A DNA stretch of 7,489 bases from an uncultured Caulobacterales bacterium (GTDB lineage Bacteria; Pseudomonadota; Alphaproteobacteria; Caulobacterales; Caulobacteraceae), in NCBI GenBank assembly GCA_903889785.1, contig CAISYT010000041.1, positions 1 to 7,489 of the forward strand. The letters run 5' to 3'. The notes under the pieces were generated by a model. The model was given only the letters and a program-made list of their open reading frames with translations, was not told the origin of the DNA and did no database searches. This document shows positions 1 to 5,605 of this stretch, piece by piece; position 1 is the first letter of the stretch, and each line of letters starts with the position of its first letter. The position numbers and the translations under genes are program-made.

Positions 1-713
1 GGGGTGCGCAGGAATGCCATGAAACGCTTCGCCGCCGGATTAACCGACTGTTTCATCACGGCACCCGGATAGACGATCTTGGAATGACTGGCATCGGGAA
101 ACAGGGCCACGATCCGCACGTTTGGATCGCTCCTGGCGTCGGTGTCATAAACGATCCCCAGCGCCGCCTCGCCGCGCGAGACGAACAAAAGCGCGCCGCG
201 GACGTTGTCAGCCTGAACCACCTCGCCCTTCACACTCTTCCAGACTCCCAGGCTCTCCAGCGATGCGCGGCCGTAACGGCCCGCCGGCACCTCGGGCCCG
301 GCCATGGCAAGCTTGCCACCCGCCAGCGCCGCAGCAAGCGGCATGCCCTTGACGGCTTGCAGCGCGATCCGAGAGCCTCTGGGTGCAATCAAAGCCAGGT
401 GGTTGGTAGCCAGGTCGCGTCGGCTGCCAGGATCGATCAGGCCACGCGCGGCCACATAGTCCATCCAGTCGCTGTCAGCCGAGATAAAAAGGTCCGCCGG
501 TGCCCCGGCCTCAAGCTGGCGCGCCAACACCGAGGATGCTGCAAAGGAAAACCGCATAGGTGGCCCGCCGGCCTTAGCGAATGCCACGTCCTGGGCGTCC
601 ATCACTTCCTTCAAAGATGCCGCCGCCAGCACGGTGAGCGGTGCCTGTGCCCAGGCCTGGGCGGCGAAGGGCAAGGAGAAAAGCGAGCCCAGGATGGTGC
701 GACGCAGGATCAT
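1..713 (-). CDS. modA: Molybdate ABC transporter periplasmic substrate-binding protein (3' end cut by window edge)
   Basis: This is the periplasmic receptor that captures molybdate (or tungstate) and hands it to a ModB/ModC membrane transporter. About 237 residues are visible. Residues 1-24 form a signal peptide (MILRRTIL, a hydrophobic stretch, then cleavage near AWAQA). The mature part opens with the family signature LTVLAAASLKEVMD. It continues with FAASSVLARQLEAGAPADLFISAD, PEVPAGRYG (140-148) and LGIVYDTDA (185-193). By analogy with E. coli ModA, S33, S60 or S61 and Y189 sit at oxyanion-binding positions. The family is usually about 250 residues, so only a short C-terminal tail is missing beyond base 1. 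The start is chosen by the signal peptide; the Shine-Dalgarno is poor. modB and modC, if present, would lie outside the window. The gene is divergent from the hydrolase at 793. A tungstate- or sulfate-type binding protein is the main alternative. Confidence 0.93.
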   Translation of the reverse strand, partial: MILRRTILGSLFSLPFAAQAWAQAPLTVLAAASLKEVMDAQDVAFAKAGGPPMRFSFAASSVLARQLEAGAPADLFISADSDWMDYVAARGLIDPGSRRDLATNHLALIAPRGSRIALQAVKGMPLAAALAGGKLAMAGPEVPAGRYGRASLESLGVWKSVKGEVVQADNVRGALLFVSRGEAALGIVYDTDARSDPNVRIVALFPDASHSKIVYPGAVMKQSVNPAAKRFMAFLRT

Positions 714-792
714 GCGCCGATCTGAACCAATGAGCGTGGTATGACAAGGGCAGCTTGACCGCGAGACTCGCCGCCGCCAGGAAGGCCGCCAC

Positions 793-1485
793 ATGACCCA
801 GTTGCTGCTCCTGCCCGGCCTGCTCAACGACGCCGACCTATGGCGCGACCAGATTGCTAGCCTTGCCGATATCGCGGACGGCCTGGTTCCGGACTTAACT
901 CAACGTGACACGCTCGCGGCGCTGGCCCAGTCGGTGCTGGCAAACGCAGCGCCGTCCTTTGCCATCGCTGGATTTTCCTTCGGTGGTTATGTGGCCCAGG
1001 AGATCCTGCGGCAGGCCCCACAGCGCGTCGAACGCCTCGCCCTACTCAACACCGCCATCCGCGTTGATACCCCGCAGCGGGCCACGCAGCGTCGCGCCCT
1101 GAATAAGGCCGCCGCCGCGGACGGCTATTTCCTCGGCATGACCGACCGAATGCTCGACACCTACATCGACCCGTCGCGGCTTGAGGATCACCCCCTCGTC
1201 AGCCGCATCCAAGCCATGACGGAGCGGCTAGGCCGCGAGGTGTTCCTGCGCCAGAATAGTGTCGAACGACAGGACGGTGAGGCGGTATTACGCGCCTTTT
1301 CCGGCCCCAAGCTGGTGATCTGCGGTGAGCATGACGTGCTGACGCCGCCCTCCAGCATGGCGGAGATCGCCGAGATCGCCGGGGTCCCCCTGACCCTGAT
1401 CACAGGCAGTGGCCACATGACGCCGATGGAACGGCCGGAAGCGGTCACCGCTGCATTGCGCGGCTGGCTGTTAACACCAGGATAG
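793..1485 (+). CDS. Alpha/beta-fold hydrolase
   Basis: This 230-residue protein is a probable cytoplasmic serine hydrolase; it has no signal peptide and the substrate is unknown. It starts with the LLLLPGLLND segment, whose PG(L) lies at the oxyanion-hole position. The nucleophile elbow is GFSFGG, with Ser62. The acid is probably Asp181 in ICGEHDVLTPP, and the catalytic His is His208 in GSGHMTPMERPEAV. The triad is complete and the length is normal for compact esterase- or lyase-like members. A cap region of about 100-165 separates the nucleophile and the acid. The start is supported by AGGAAGG (about 779-785) at suitable spacing. The gene is divergent from modA with 79 bp between starts, so the promoters share that gap. 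It stands alone on its strand, followed by a degenerate stretch. The fold assignment is secure; the reaction is not known. Confidence 0.92.
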   Translation: MTQLLLLPGLLNDADLWRDQIASLADIADGLVPDLTQRDTLAALAQSVLANAAPSFAIAGFSFGGYVAQEILRQAPQRVERLALLNTAIRVDTPQRATQRRALNKAAAADGYFLGMTDRMLDTYIDPSRLEDHPLVSRIQAMTERLGREVFLRQNSVERQDGEAVLRAFSGPKLVICGEHDVLTPPSSMAEIAEIAGVPLTLITGSGHMTPMERPEAVTAALRGWLLTPG

Positions 1486-1553
1486 TCGTTTGGCGGATGG
1501 CTGGGGCGGGTGCCGACGGTGTCGCATTTGACCCTCATCAGACACTGGCCTCT

Positions 1554-1571
1554 GCTTTCGCTCGCGAAAGC
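1554..1571. repeat. Perfect 8-bp inverted repeat (hairpin)
   Basis: GCTTTCGC and GCGAAAGC are exact reverse complements separated by TC. In RNA this would form a stem of 7-8 bp with a tight loop. It lies about 70 bp after the hydrolase stop. It could act as a transcript-end stem, but no T-run follows on either strand, so a rho-independent terminator is not supported. Confidence 0.5.
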
Positions 1572-1724
1572 GGCACCTTGTCAGTGATCGAATTTACCGG
1601 AGGCAAGGCCGTCTTGATCGACACCATCAAAACGAAAGCCAGCGCTTGCGCCATCGTCTCGAACGAACGAACCGGTTGCGTTCGCATGCTCTGCGCAACC
1701 CTGGTCTCGCCAGCACTGCCCTGA

Positions 1725-1955
1725 CCGGATTGGTCCTCACCGGCTGTACGCACGATTAGTCAGCCCCGGAGCGCCTCTAGTAACGGCGGAGCTGTCCGCA
1801 TCTATGGCCCTGATCTCGATACCCTTGACAGGACCGCGGATCAGATCGCCGCCGTCCTGGGCAAGGTGGATGGTGCAGAAGGCGTCAAGGTTGCCACGCC
1901 GCCGCAAACTCCAGTCAGGCGCCTAGACGTGAACTTCGTGAGCCTGGCCCGCTAG
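1725..1955 (+). pseudogene. Remnant of a CzcA/CusA-type heavy-metal RND efflux pump
   Basis: The frame open from 1725 to the TAG at 1953-1955 contains, from base 1788, a stretch beginning GAVRIYGPDLDTLDRTADQI. It continues through AAVLGKVDGAEGVKV and ATPPQTPVRRLDVNFVSLAR. This matches the periplasmic (porter/docking) part of HME-RND pumps, where family members read 'V(R/K)I(Y/F)G.DLD.L...A..I...L..V.G..GV.V' and then 'LA.YGL'. Here the residue after LAR is TAG and the next codons give Gly-Leu, so a Tyr codon appears to have become a stop. Only about 55 of roughly 1,030 residues remain. Homology is lost upstream of about 1785 and soon after 1960. No start codon or ribosome site serves it. It is a dead fragment of a metal-export gene. 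No membrane-fusion or outer-membrane partner is intact nearby. Confidence 0.72.
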
Positions 1956-1998
1956 GGCCTATCGTCTTCGGCCCGTGGCGAAGCTACCCCTTCGTCGG

Positions 1999-2799
1999 CT
2001 AGCTCGGTCGCGCCTTGCGCACCTTGAACTTCAGGCGATCGAGCGCGCCCGCCGGCTTGCGGGCCGTGACCGGCACGCCATAGCGGTTTCGTGGGAAAAT
2101 TCCCCATTCCGGCACGGCGTCAGCGTGGAGCGTGATCTCCGTAAATCCGGCGGCCTCGAGTTCGGCCATCAGCCCGTCCAGGCTGAATTCCCTCATCTCC
2201 AGGGTCGTGCCGGGGCCGCCATGGAAGACAGGGTTCTCGTAGAGTACGAACTTTCCGTCGGTGTCGCGGCTGACCAGGGCGTAGTCGCCGCCCAGCTCGA
2301 CCACGGTGAAATCGCCAAGGTCGGGATAATGCTCGATCGTCTCTTCCTGCCACCCGAAAGGCACAGTCATCACCAGCAGACCGCCCGGTCGCAGGGACTC
2401 GAAAGCACCGTCAAAGGCGCGCGAGGCAGGGGCCGGTGTATGTTCGAACACGTCGCTTGAGATCAGAAAATCATACAGGCCCAAACGCTCAGGCCCAGGG
2501 GCACAGATGTCGAACCGGGGTGCCTGATGATAGAAGGTATTGGTGTAGTCGAAGGCCTTAGCCAGGCGGCTGGCATAGCCCTCCCAATCGCTGAGCCCCG
2601 CGCCTATCAGGCGCTTGCGCGGCATTTTTTCTAAGACGCACGATTGTCCAAGCAGGCCGCTGAGTAGGCAATGGACGATACTGCGCATCCGCACCGACGA
2701 TCCGCACCCCGCGCAGGATGCGCCCTCTCGCCAGTCGTCTGGCGGGTCGAACACGCCCGGGGTGCCGCAGATGTTGCAAGTGAATCGCGCGCCGATCAT
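1999..2799 (-). CDS. Zinc-ribbon class I SAM-dependent methyltransferase
   Basis: This 266-residue cytoplasmic protein is probably an S-adenosylmethionine-dependent methyltransferase; the acceptor is unknown. Residues 8-32 form a zinc-ribbon-like knuckle (CNIC ... CAGC: C8, C11, C29, C32). A segment with GLSDWEGYASRLAKAFDYTNTF follows (about 68-89). It stands where a glycine-rich SAM motif would normally be. FLISSDVFEHTPAP (111-124) and LRPGGLLVMTVPFG (136-149) are typical motifs of the type-11 group. The C-terminal half ends in a basic tail. Relatives often sit in polysaccharide or glycan clusters, but no such genes are visible here. I chose ATG at 2799 because GGGGAACTG lies just before it; an in-frame ATG at 2853 adds 18 residues, but its GGGGA abuts the codon. 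It is divergent from the TonB-like gene at 3096. Confidence 0.85.
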   Translation of the reverse strand: MIGARFTCNICGTPGVFDPPDDWREGASCAGCGSSVRMRSIVHCLLSGLLGQSCVLEKMPRKRLIGAGLSDWEGYASRLAKAFDYTNTFYHQAPRFDICAPGPERLGLYDFLISSDVFEHTPAPASRAFDGAFESLRPGGLLVMTVPFGWQEETIEHYPDLGDFTVVELGGDYALVSRDTDGKFVLYENPVFHGGPGTTLEMREFSLDGLMAELEAAGFTEITLHADAVPEWGIFPRNRYGVPVTARKPAGALDRLKFKVRKARPS

Positions 2800-3095
2800 C
2801 AGTTCCCCGACATGTTGCCGTACAGAGAAGACGCCACTGCGCCCTCCAACCATTCCCCTGCACTGCCCAACCCAAGCCGAAGGAATTGAAATTCCCTAAC
2901 TTATTCGTTGTGTGTTGTCCTGCCTGGAACGGGCTTTTTAAGTCGGTCAGCCCGCATTGGCCTCTTCCCCAAGAAACGCCTGCTCCCGGCTGCGGATGGT
3001 GAAAGATTTGGGTTGGACTCCACAGCCAAGATCCTGACACGAGCGCTTTATCACCGTCAGAGTAAGAAAGCCTTAGGCTGCGACTGGGATCATCT
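2800..3095. promoter_or_regulatory. Divergent intergenic region between methyltransferase and TonB-like gene
   Basis: These 296 bp separate two divergent starts and so should hold both promoters. I could not pick a convincing -35/-10 pair on either strand. A perfect palindrome, GGAATT-GA-AATTCC, lies at 2882-2895 and could be an operator. A looser inverted repeat, CGGGCT ... AGCCCG, spans about 2930-2954. The 72-residue plus-strand ORF at 2908-3126 overlaps the next gene in another frame and shows no domain, so I treat it as chance. Confidence 0.4.
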
Positions 3096-3821
3096 ATGCG
3101 GCAAATGCGCAGCCTCTCCAGCCTAGCCGACGATAATCGACCGCTGTCCCGCAAGGGCAGAATTCGCGGCGTGCTGATGGCCGTTACAGCCCATGGTGCC
3201 ATCATCGCTGGGCTGTGGGCGGTGCATTCCTCCCTACCCGTGCCCCCCGAGACTCCGGACATGGTGGTGACCCTGGTGCAGAATCCGTCGCCGCCACCGC
3301 CGGTCGCACCCGACCCTAAACCTGCCGATCCCAAACCCGCTGCCGCGGCCCCCAAACGCAAAGCCAAGAAGGTCGTAAAGCCACCGCCAGAGGTGAAGCC
3401 AGTCTATGCTCGGCAAGCCCCCGTGCCGAAATGGGGCCCCGAGGTCAGCGAGTTGGACCTATTCGGTGCCACCAAGGTCGGCAATGGTTCAGGCGCTGGC
3501 GGTGGCGTGTGCGACATGGCGCGGATGGTCCAGGCCGCGCTGCGCAAGGACCACTTGGTGCTTAATGCCGTCACAGGGGCCGGCGGGCGGTCCCTCAAGG
3601 TCTGGAACGGCGATTGGGTGCGCACCCCCGGCCAGGACGGCAAGGGCATTGCGGCAGTGCGCGAGGCCATTTTATGGGAAGTCGGTTTCGCCCCAGCAGC
3701 ATGCAAAAACCAGCTCATGCAAGGGTTAGTGCTGATTTCTATGGGAGACGGTCCAGGATCAACCCGACTGGTCATCGGCTCGGGCACCTGGCGGTGGTCA
3801 GACCTGCTTCACGCCCGCTAG
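3096..3821 (+). CDS. TonB-like envelope protein with an unrelated C-terminal domain
   Basis: This 241-residue protein has the layout of a TonB-type N-terminus. A basic cytoplasmic segment (RKGRIRG, 19-25) precedes one membrane helix (about 26-45: VLMAVTAHGAIIAGLWAV). A rigid linker rich in Pro, Lys and Ala follows (about 64-114: PSPPPPVAPDPKPADPK and so on). This predicts an inner-membrane protein reaching into the periplasm. The C-terminal 115 residues do not show the TonB_C pattern. They start with a DLFG segment and a glycine-rich hinge (NGSGAGGGVC), then a soluble domain with MVQAALRKD, WEVGFAPAACKNQLMQGLV and a WRWSDLL tail. It has two cysteines, C139 and C203, which could form a disulfide. 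No exbB or exbD is nearby. The start is supported by a weak GGGA at 3086-3089; ATG at 3105 is an alternative. The function is unknown; a structural or energy-coupling role is inference only. Confidence 0.8.
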   Translation: MRQMRSLSSLADDNRPLSRKGRIRGVLMAVTAHGAIIAGLWAVHSSLPVPPETPDMVVTLVQNPSPPPPVAPDPKPADPKPAAAAPKRKAKKVVKPPPEVKPVYARQAPVPKWGPEVSELDLFGATKVGNGSGAGGGVCDMARMVQAALRKDHLVLNAVTGAGGRSLKVWNGDWVRTPGQDGKGIAAVREAILWEVGFAPAACKNQLMQGLVLISMGDGPGSTRLVIGSGTWRWSDLLHAR

Positions 3822-3946
3822 AAGCGGTCTTGAGTACTGGCAGCAAAGGCCTTTTTATCGACCATTGCCGAATTCAGTTCGTTCAATAGCGCCCGGTATG
3901 CCCTGGAACGGTGGATGCCAACGTAGGTGACTGTCGCACAGACAGC

Positions 3947-3968
3947 GGGGGATGGTAGGCCCGACAGG
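3947..3968. repeat. Distal copy of a 22-bp direct repeat of the tRNA 3' end (att-like)
   Basis: These 22 bp are identical to 4129-4150. The core, TGGTAGGCCCGACAGG, is the reverse complement of the last 16 nt of the tRNA (T-stem 3' strand, acceptor 3' strand and CCA), preceded by GGGGGA. The rest of the tRNA is not repeated; similarity drops after the final AGG. A duplicated tRNA 3' end is the hallmark of tyrosine-recombinase integration, so this may be the outer attachment site of a lost or decayed element. A simple partial tRNA duplication is the alternative. Confidence 0.7.
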
Positions 3969-4128
3969 CCTCAACGAGCCTAGCGTTTTCAATTACTTCC
4001 AGTGTCTAACCTTTTCGCCCCTTATTCCCGCACCCCAAGTTTGGACCAAACGAAGAACAAAAGTGCCTAACCTTGCCGGTGGTGATTGCCTAAACTTTGT
4101 CAAATTATTGATTTTATTGTAGTTTTTA
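3969..4128. mobile_element. Possible vestigial integrated element or attachment-site scar
   Basis: The 160 bp between the two tRNA-end repeats contain about 67 G or C bases by hand count (about 42%), clearly below the surrounding genes; 4091-4128 has only about 6 of 38. It holds AGTGTCTAACCTT (4001-4013), AGTGCCTAACCTT (4062-4074) and TGCCTAAACTT (about 4087-4097), plus a palindrome GTTTGG-A-CCAAAC (4039-4051). Repeated short motifs in AT-rich DNA beside a core repeat resemble integrase arm sites. No coding sequence or integrase is present, so it cannot be an autonomous element. The call rests on the bracketing repeats and composition. Confidence 0.4.
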
Positions 4129-4150
4129 GGGGGATGGTAGGCCCGACAGG
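4129..4150. repeat. Proximal copy of the 22-bp direct repeat, at the tRNA 3' end (att-like)
   Basis: This copy is the natural one: bases 4135-4150 are the 3' end of the intact tRNA gene and 4129-4134 (GGGGGA) lie just outside it. It is identical to 3947-3968, in the same orientation, 182 bp apart. The match stops exactly at 4129 (A at 4128 versus C at 3946). Confidence 0.7.
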
Positions 4151-4211
4151 ACTCGAACCTGTAACCAGACCGTTATGAGCGGTCGGCTCTAACCAATTGA
4201 GCTACGGGCCC
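4135..4211 (-). tRNA. tRNA with CAU anticodon, probably tRNA-Ile2
   Basis: The 77-nt sequence folds as a complete cloverleaf. The acceptor stem is GGGCCCG/CGGGCCT (one G1-U72 wobble), the D stem GCTC/GAGC, the anticodon stem GACCG/CGGTC with loop CTCATAA, and the T stem ACAGG/CCTGT with loop TTCGAGT. The discriminator is A73 and CCA is encoded (without CCA: 4138-4211). A CAU anticodon can belong to elongator Met, initiator Met or lysidine-modified Ile2. Initiator is excluded: there is no C1-A72 mismatch and no run of three G-C pairs in the anticodon stem. The C4-G69 and C5-G68 pairs, reported as TilS recognition features in E. coli tRNA-Ile2, favour Ile2, which reads AUA. Elongator Met remains possible. 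Confidence 0.95.
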
Positions 4212-4381
4212 CCAGGGCATGCTGGGCGCAGTCGGTGGTTATCATGGCCGTGGCGGGCCTAAAAGCCTCGCGGTGCAAGGAATTATCGGGCGGCGGCAAT
4301 CACCCTACAGCTTGGGTTCATATTGGATGGGGCAAACTTTTCGAATGCTCCAGCCCTTGGGGCTCTGCGGAAATCGCCTTG
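4212..4381. other. Divergent spacer between tRNA and SIMPL-domain gene
   Basis: These 170 bp must carry the tRNA promoter (minus) and the promoter of the exported protein (plus). I found no hexamer pair good enough to name. The SIMPL reading frame stays open back to an ATG at 4235, but the translation there has no domain and the signal peptide starts only at 4382. Confidence 0.4.
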
Positions 4382-5113
4382 ATGACACGCCACCCTTTGA
4401 TCGCCCTTGCCGCCCTCCTCGCTCTTGGAGCCGCCGTCGCACCCGCTGCGGCCCAGGCACCCGCTGTTTTCAACGCCCCAGTCCCGTCGACTTTTGCGCT
4501 CAGCGCTTTTGGCGAAACGCGATTGGTGCCCGACATGGCAAGCATCACCCTGGGGGTGAACACACAGGCCGCCACCGCTGGAGAGGCCCTGAAAGCCAAC
4601 GGTGCCCGCATGACCGCTGTGATCTCGGCGCTGAAGAAGGCCGGACTGACCGACCGCGACATTCAGACCAGCACCCTCAGCATCAACCCGCAATACGTCT
4701 ACGAAAATAACCAGCCGCCGAGCCTGACCGACTATCAGGTTGCCAACCAGGTCATCATCACCATACACGAGCTGAGCCGCCTGGGCGGGGTGATCGACGC
4801 CTCTGTCGCAGCCGGAACAAACACCGCCGGCGGCATCAGCCTGGGCCCGGCCGATCCGTCTGCCGCGGAAGATACCGCCCGCGTCGCCGCCGTTAAGGCG
4901 CTGAACACCAAGGCCGAACTCTATGCCCGCGCCACTGGCTATCATATCGTTCGCCTCATCAGCCTGAACGAAGGTGGTGGCTATGCGCCTCAGCCACTCA
5001 TGCCCGTGTTCGCTATGGCCATCAGGCGAGAGGTTGGGGACTCCACCCCCGTTTCCAGTGGCGAACTACGGGTGCGGATTGACGTCAGCGGCGTGTTCGA
5101 GGTGGTGAAATAG
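4382..5113 (+). CDS. Exported SIMPL-domain (DUF541, YggE/BP26-like) protein
   Basis: This 243-residue protein begins with a clear signal peptide (MTRHPLIALAALLALG, cleavage near PAAAQA at 21-26), so it acts in the periplasm or outer envelope. The rest is a single SIMPL domain (about 36-242). It includes FALSAFGETRLVPDMASITLGV (38-59), AGLTDRDIQTSTLSINPQY (87-105), a DYQVANQVIITI strand (117-128) and A.A..KA.LYARATG (about 170-186). It ends with the typical strand LRVRIDVSGVFEVV. The family includes E. coli YggE and the Brucella antigen BP26, which assembles into channel-like oligomers; YggE has been linked to oxidative stress. The biochemical role is unsettled. The signal peptide decides the start at 4382; the ribosome site is weak. 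The stop lies 3 bp from that of the lipoprotein on the other strand. Confidence 0.92.
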   Translation: MTRHPLIALAALLALGAAVAPAAAQAPAVFNAPVPSTFALSAFGETRLVPDMASITLGVNTQAATAGEALKANGARMTAVISALKKAGLTDRDIQTSTLSINPQYVYENNQPPSLTDYQVANQVIITIHELSRLGGVIDASVAAGTNTAGGISLGPADPSAAEDTARVAAVKALNTKAELYARATGYHIVRLISLNEGGGYAPQPLMPVFAMAIRREVGDSTPVSSGELRVRIDVSGVFEVVK

Positions 5114-5116
5114 CGC

Positions 5117-5593
5117 CTAGAAGCCAGCGCGCGCGAAGGCTTGCTCAAGCCGAAGCTTGGCCTCACGGCCCGACAGGGCTTCGGGCCCTTCCATGAACGC
5201 CGAATAGACCATCTTCCGGTCTGCCTTGCCCAGCAGGGCCGGCAATGGCCCAGCGGCCCAAGCCACACCGCGGGAAGCTCCCTCGGCCGTATCGCAACTG
5301 GCAGTGCGCACCGCGCCCGTACTGCGGGAGAGGTCTAGCTCGGTTTGTGCGGTCGTGAGCCCCGGACGGTCGCAAGCGTTGATCGAGCGCGCGCACACCG
5401 TATTGGATCCATAGCGGTAGGTCAGCTTGCCATCAGACGCCTGCGCCACCAGCACACAGGTCGACGGCGATCCAATTGCATTGGCCACGGCGTCATCAAG
5501 GGCCTGGCTGTTGACGCCGGAGGGCAGTTTGGGGCCGCACGCGCCCAGGCTGAGCAGTACGGCAAGGCAGGAAACGACAATGAGCGGACGCAT
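5117..5593 (-). CDS. Small Cys-rich lipoprotein of unknown function
   Basis: This 158-residue predicted lipoprotein starts MRPLIVVSCLAVLLSLGAC, with the lipobox LGAC. Gly-Pro follows the lipidated Cys and no Asp is at +2, so outer-membrane sorting is likely. The mature part has four more cysteines (C46, C67, C74 and C100 from this start; segments STCVLVAQ, NTVCARS, INACDRP, TASCDTA), enough for two disulfides. It also has a KLTYRYGSNTVC stretch and a C-terminal LEQAFARAGF. I do not recognise a named domain. AAGGGA sits 8 bases before ATG 5593; an in-frame ATG at 5602 adds MNP but has no spacing to that site. The site begins inside the stop codon of the acyl-CoA synthetase 12 bp upstream, implying co-transcription and coupling. 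Confidence 0.8.
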   Translation of the reverse strand: MRPLIVVSCLAVLLSLGACGPKLPSGVNSQALDDAVANAIGSPSTCVLVAQASDGKLTYRYGSNTVCARSINACDRPGLTTAQTELDLSRSTGAVRTASCDTAEGASRGVAWAAGPLPALLGKADRKMVYSAFMEGPEALSGREAKLRLEQAFARAGF

Positions 5594-5605
5594 TGGATTC
5601 ATCCC

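Larger units (their letters stand above)
1486..1998. other. Gene-poor, degenerate region between hydrolase and methyltransferase
   Basis: These 513 bp carry no intact gene I can support. The two overlapping short ORFs here (plus 1497-1724, minus 1538-1753) have no recognisable domain. Identifiable contents are the RND efflux remnant at 1725-1955, a lipoprotein-like signal stub at about 1676-1759, and a perfect 8-bp hairpin at 1554-1571. The mixture of protein scraps in different frames, interrupted by stops, looks like gene decay. No terminator with a T-run is visible for either flanking gene. Confidence 0.6.
3822..4134. other. Non-coding region beside the tRNA 3' end, containing the duplicated tRNA end
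   Basis: These 313 bp have no credible gene. The first 125 bp (3822-3946) are ordinary spacer ending in a small inverted repeat, CTGTC-GCACA-GACAG, at 3931-3945, one base away from the duplicated tRNA end. The rest is the distal 22-bp repeat copy followed by a 160-bp AT-rich interval. No clear rho-independent terminator follows the TonB-like gene or the tRNA; AAAGGCCTTTTT near 3845 is palindromic but has no loop. Confidence 0.6.

Noticed and set aside
84..725. 213-residue plus-strand ORF
   Set aside because: It is antisense to the modA-like gene, whose frame has a signal peptide and family motifs; the plus translation is Arg/His/Gln-rich with no domain.
2558..3367. 269-residue minus-strand ORF
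   Set aside because: Its Gly/Ala-rich start is the antisense of the Pro-rich TonB-like linker, and its other end overlaps the methyltransferase in another frame. It has no coherent domain.
3840..3856. AAAGGCCTTTTT as a rho-independent terminator after the TonB-like gene
   Set aside because: It is a palindrome with no loop bases and a weak stem, so a stable terminator hairpin is not convincing.
4001..4098. Three CTAAMCTT-type motifs as a CRISPR-like array
   Set aside because: The copies are only 11-13 bp, unequally spaced (61 and about 24 bp) and imperfect, and no cas gene is present.
4098..4103. TTGACA on the minus strand within the AT-rich interval as a promoter -35
   Set aside because: No acceptable -10 hexamer lies 15-19 bp downstream on that strand.
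4235..4381. 49-residue N-terminal extension of the SIMPL protein
   Set aside because: The extension would bury the signal peptide and has no ribosome site advantage; the start at 4382 gives a textbook signal peptide.
4283..4945. 220-residue minus-strand ORF
   Set aside because: It is an antisense shadow of the SIMPL-domain gene.
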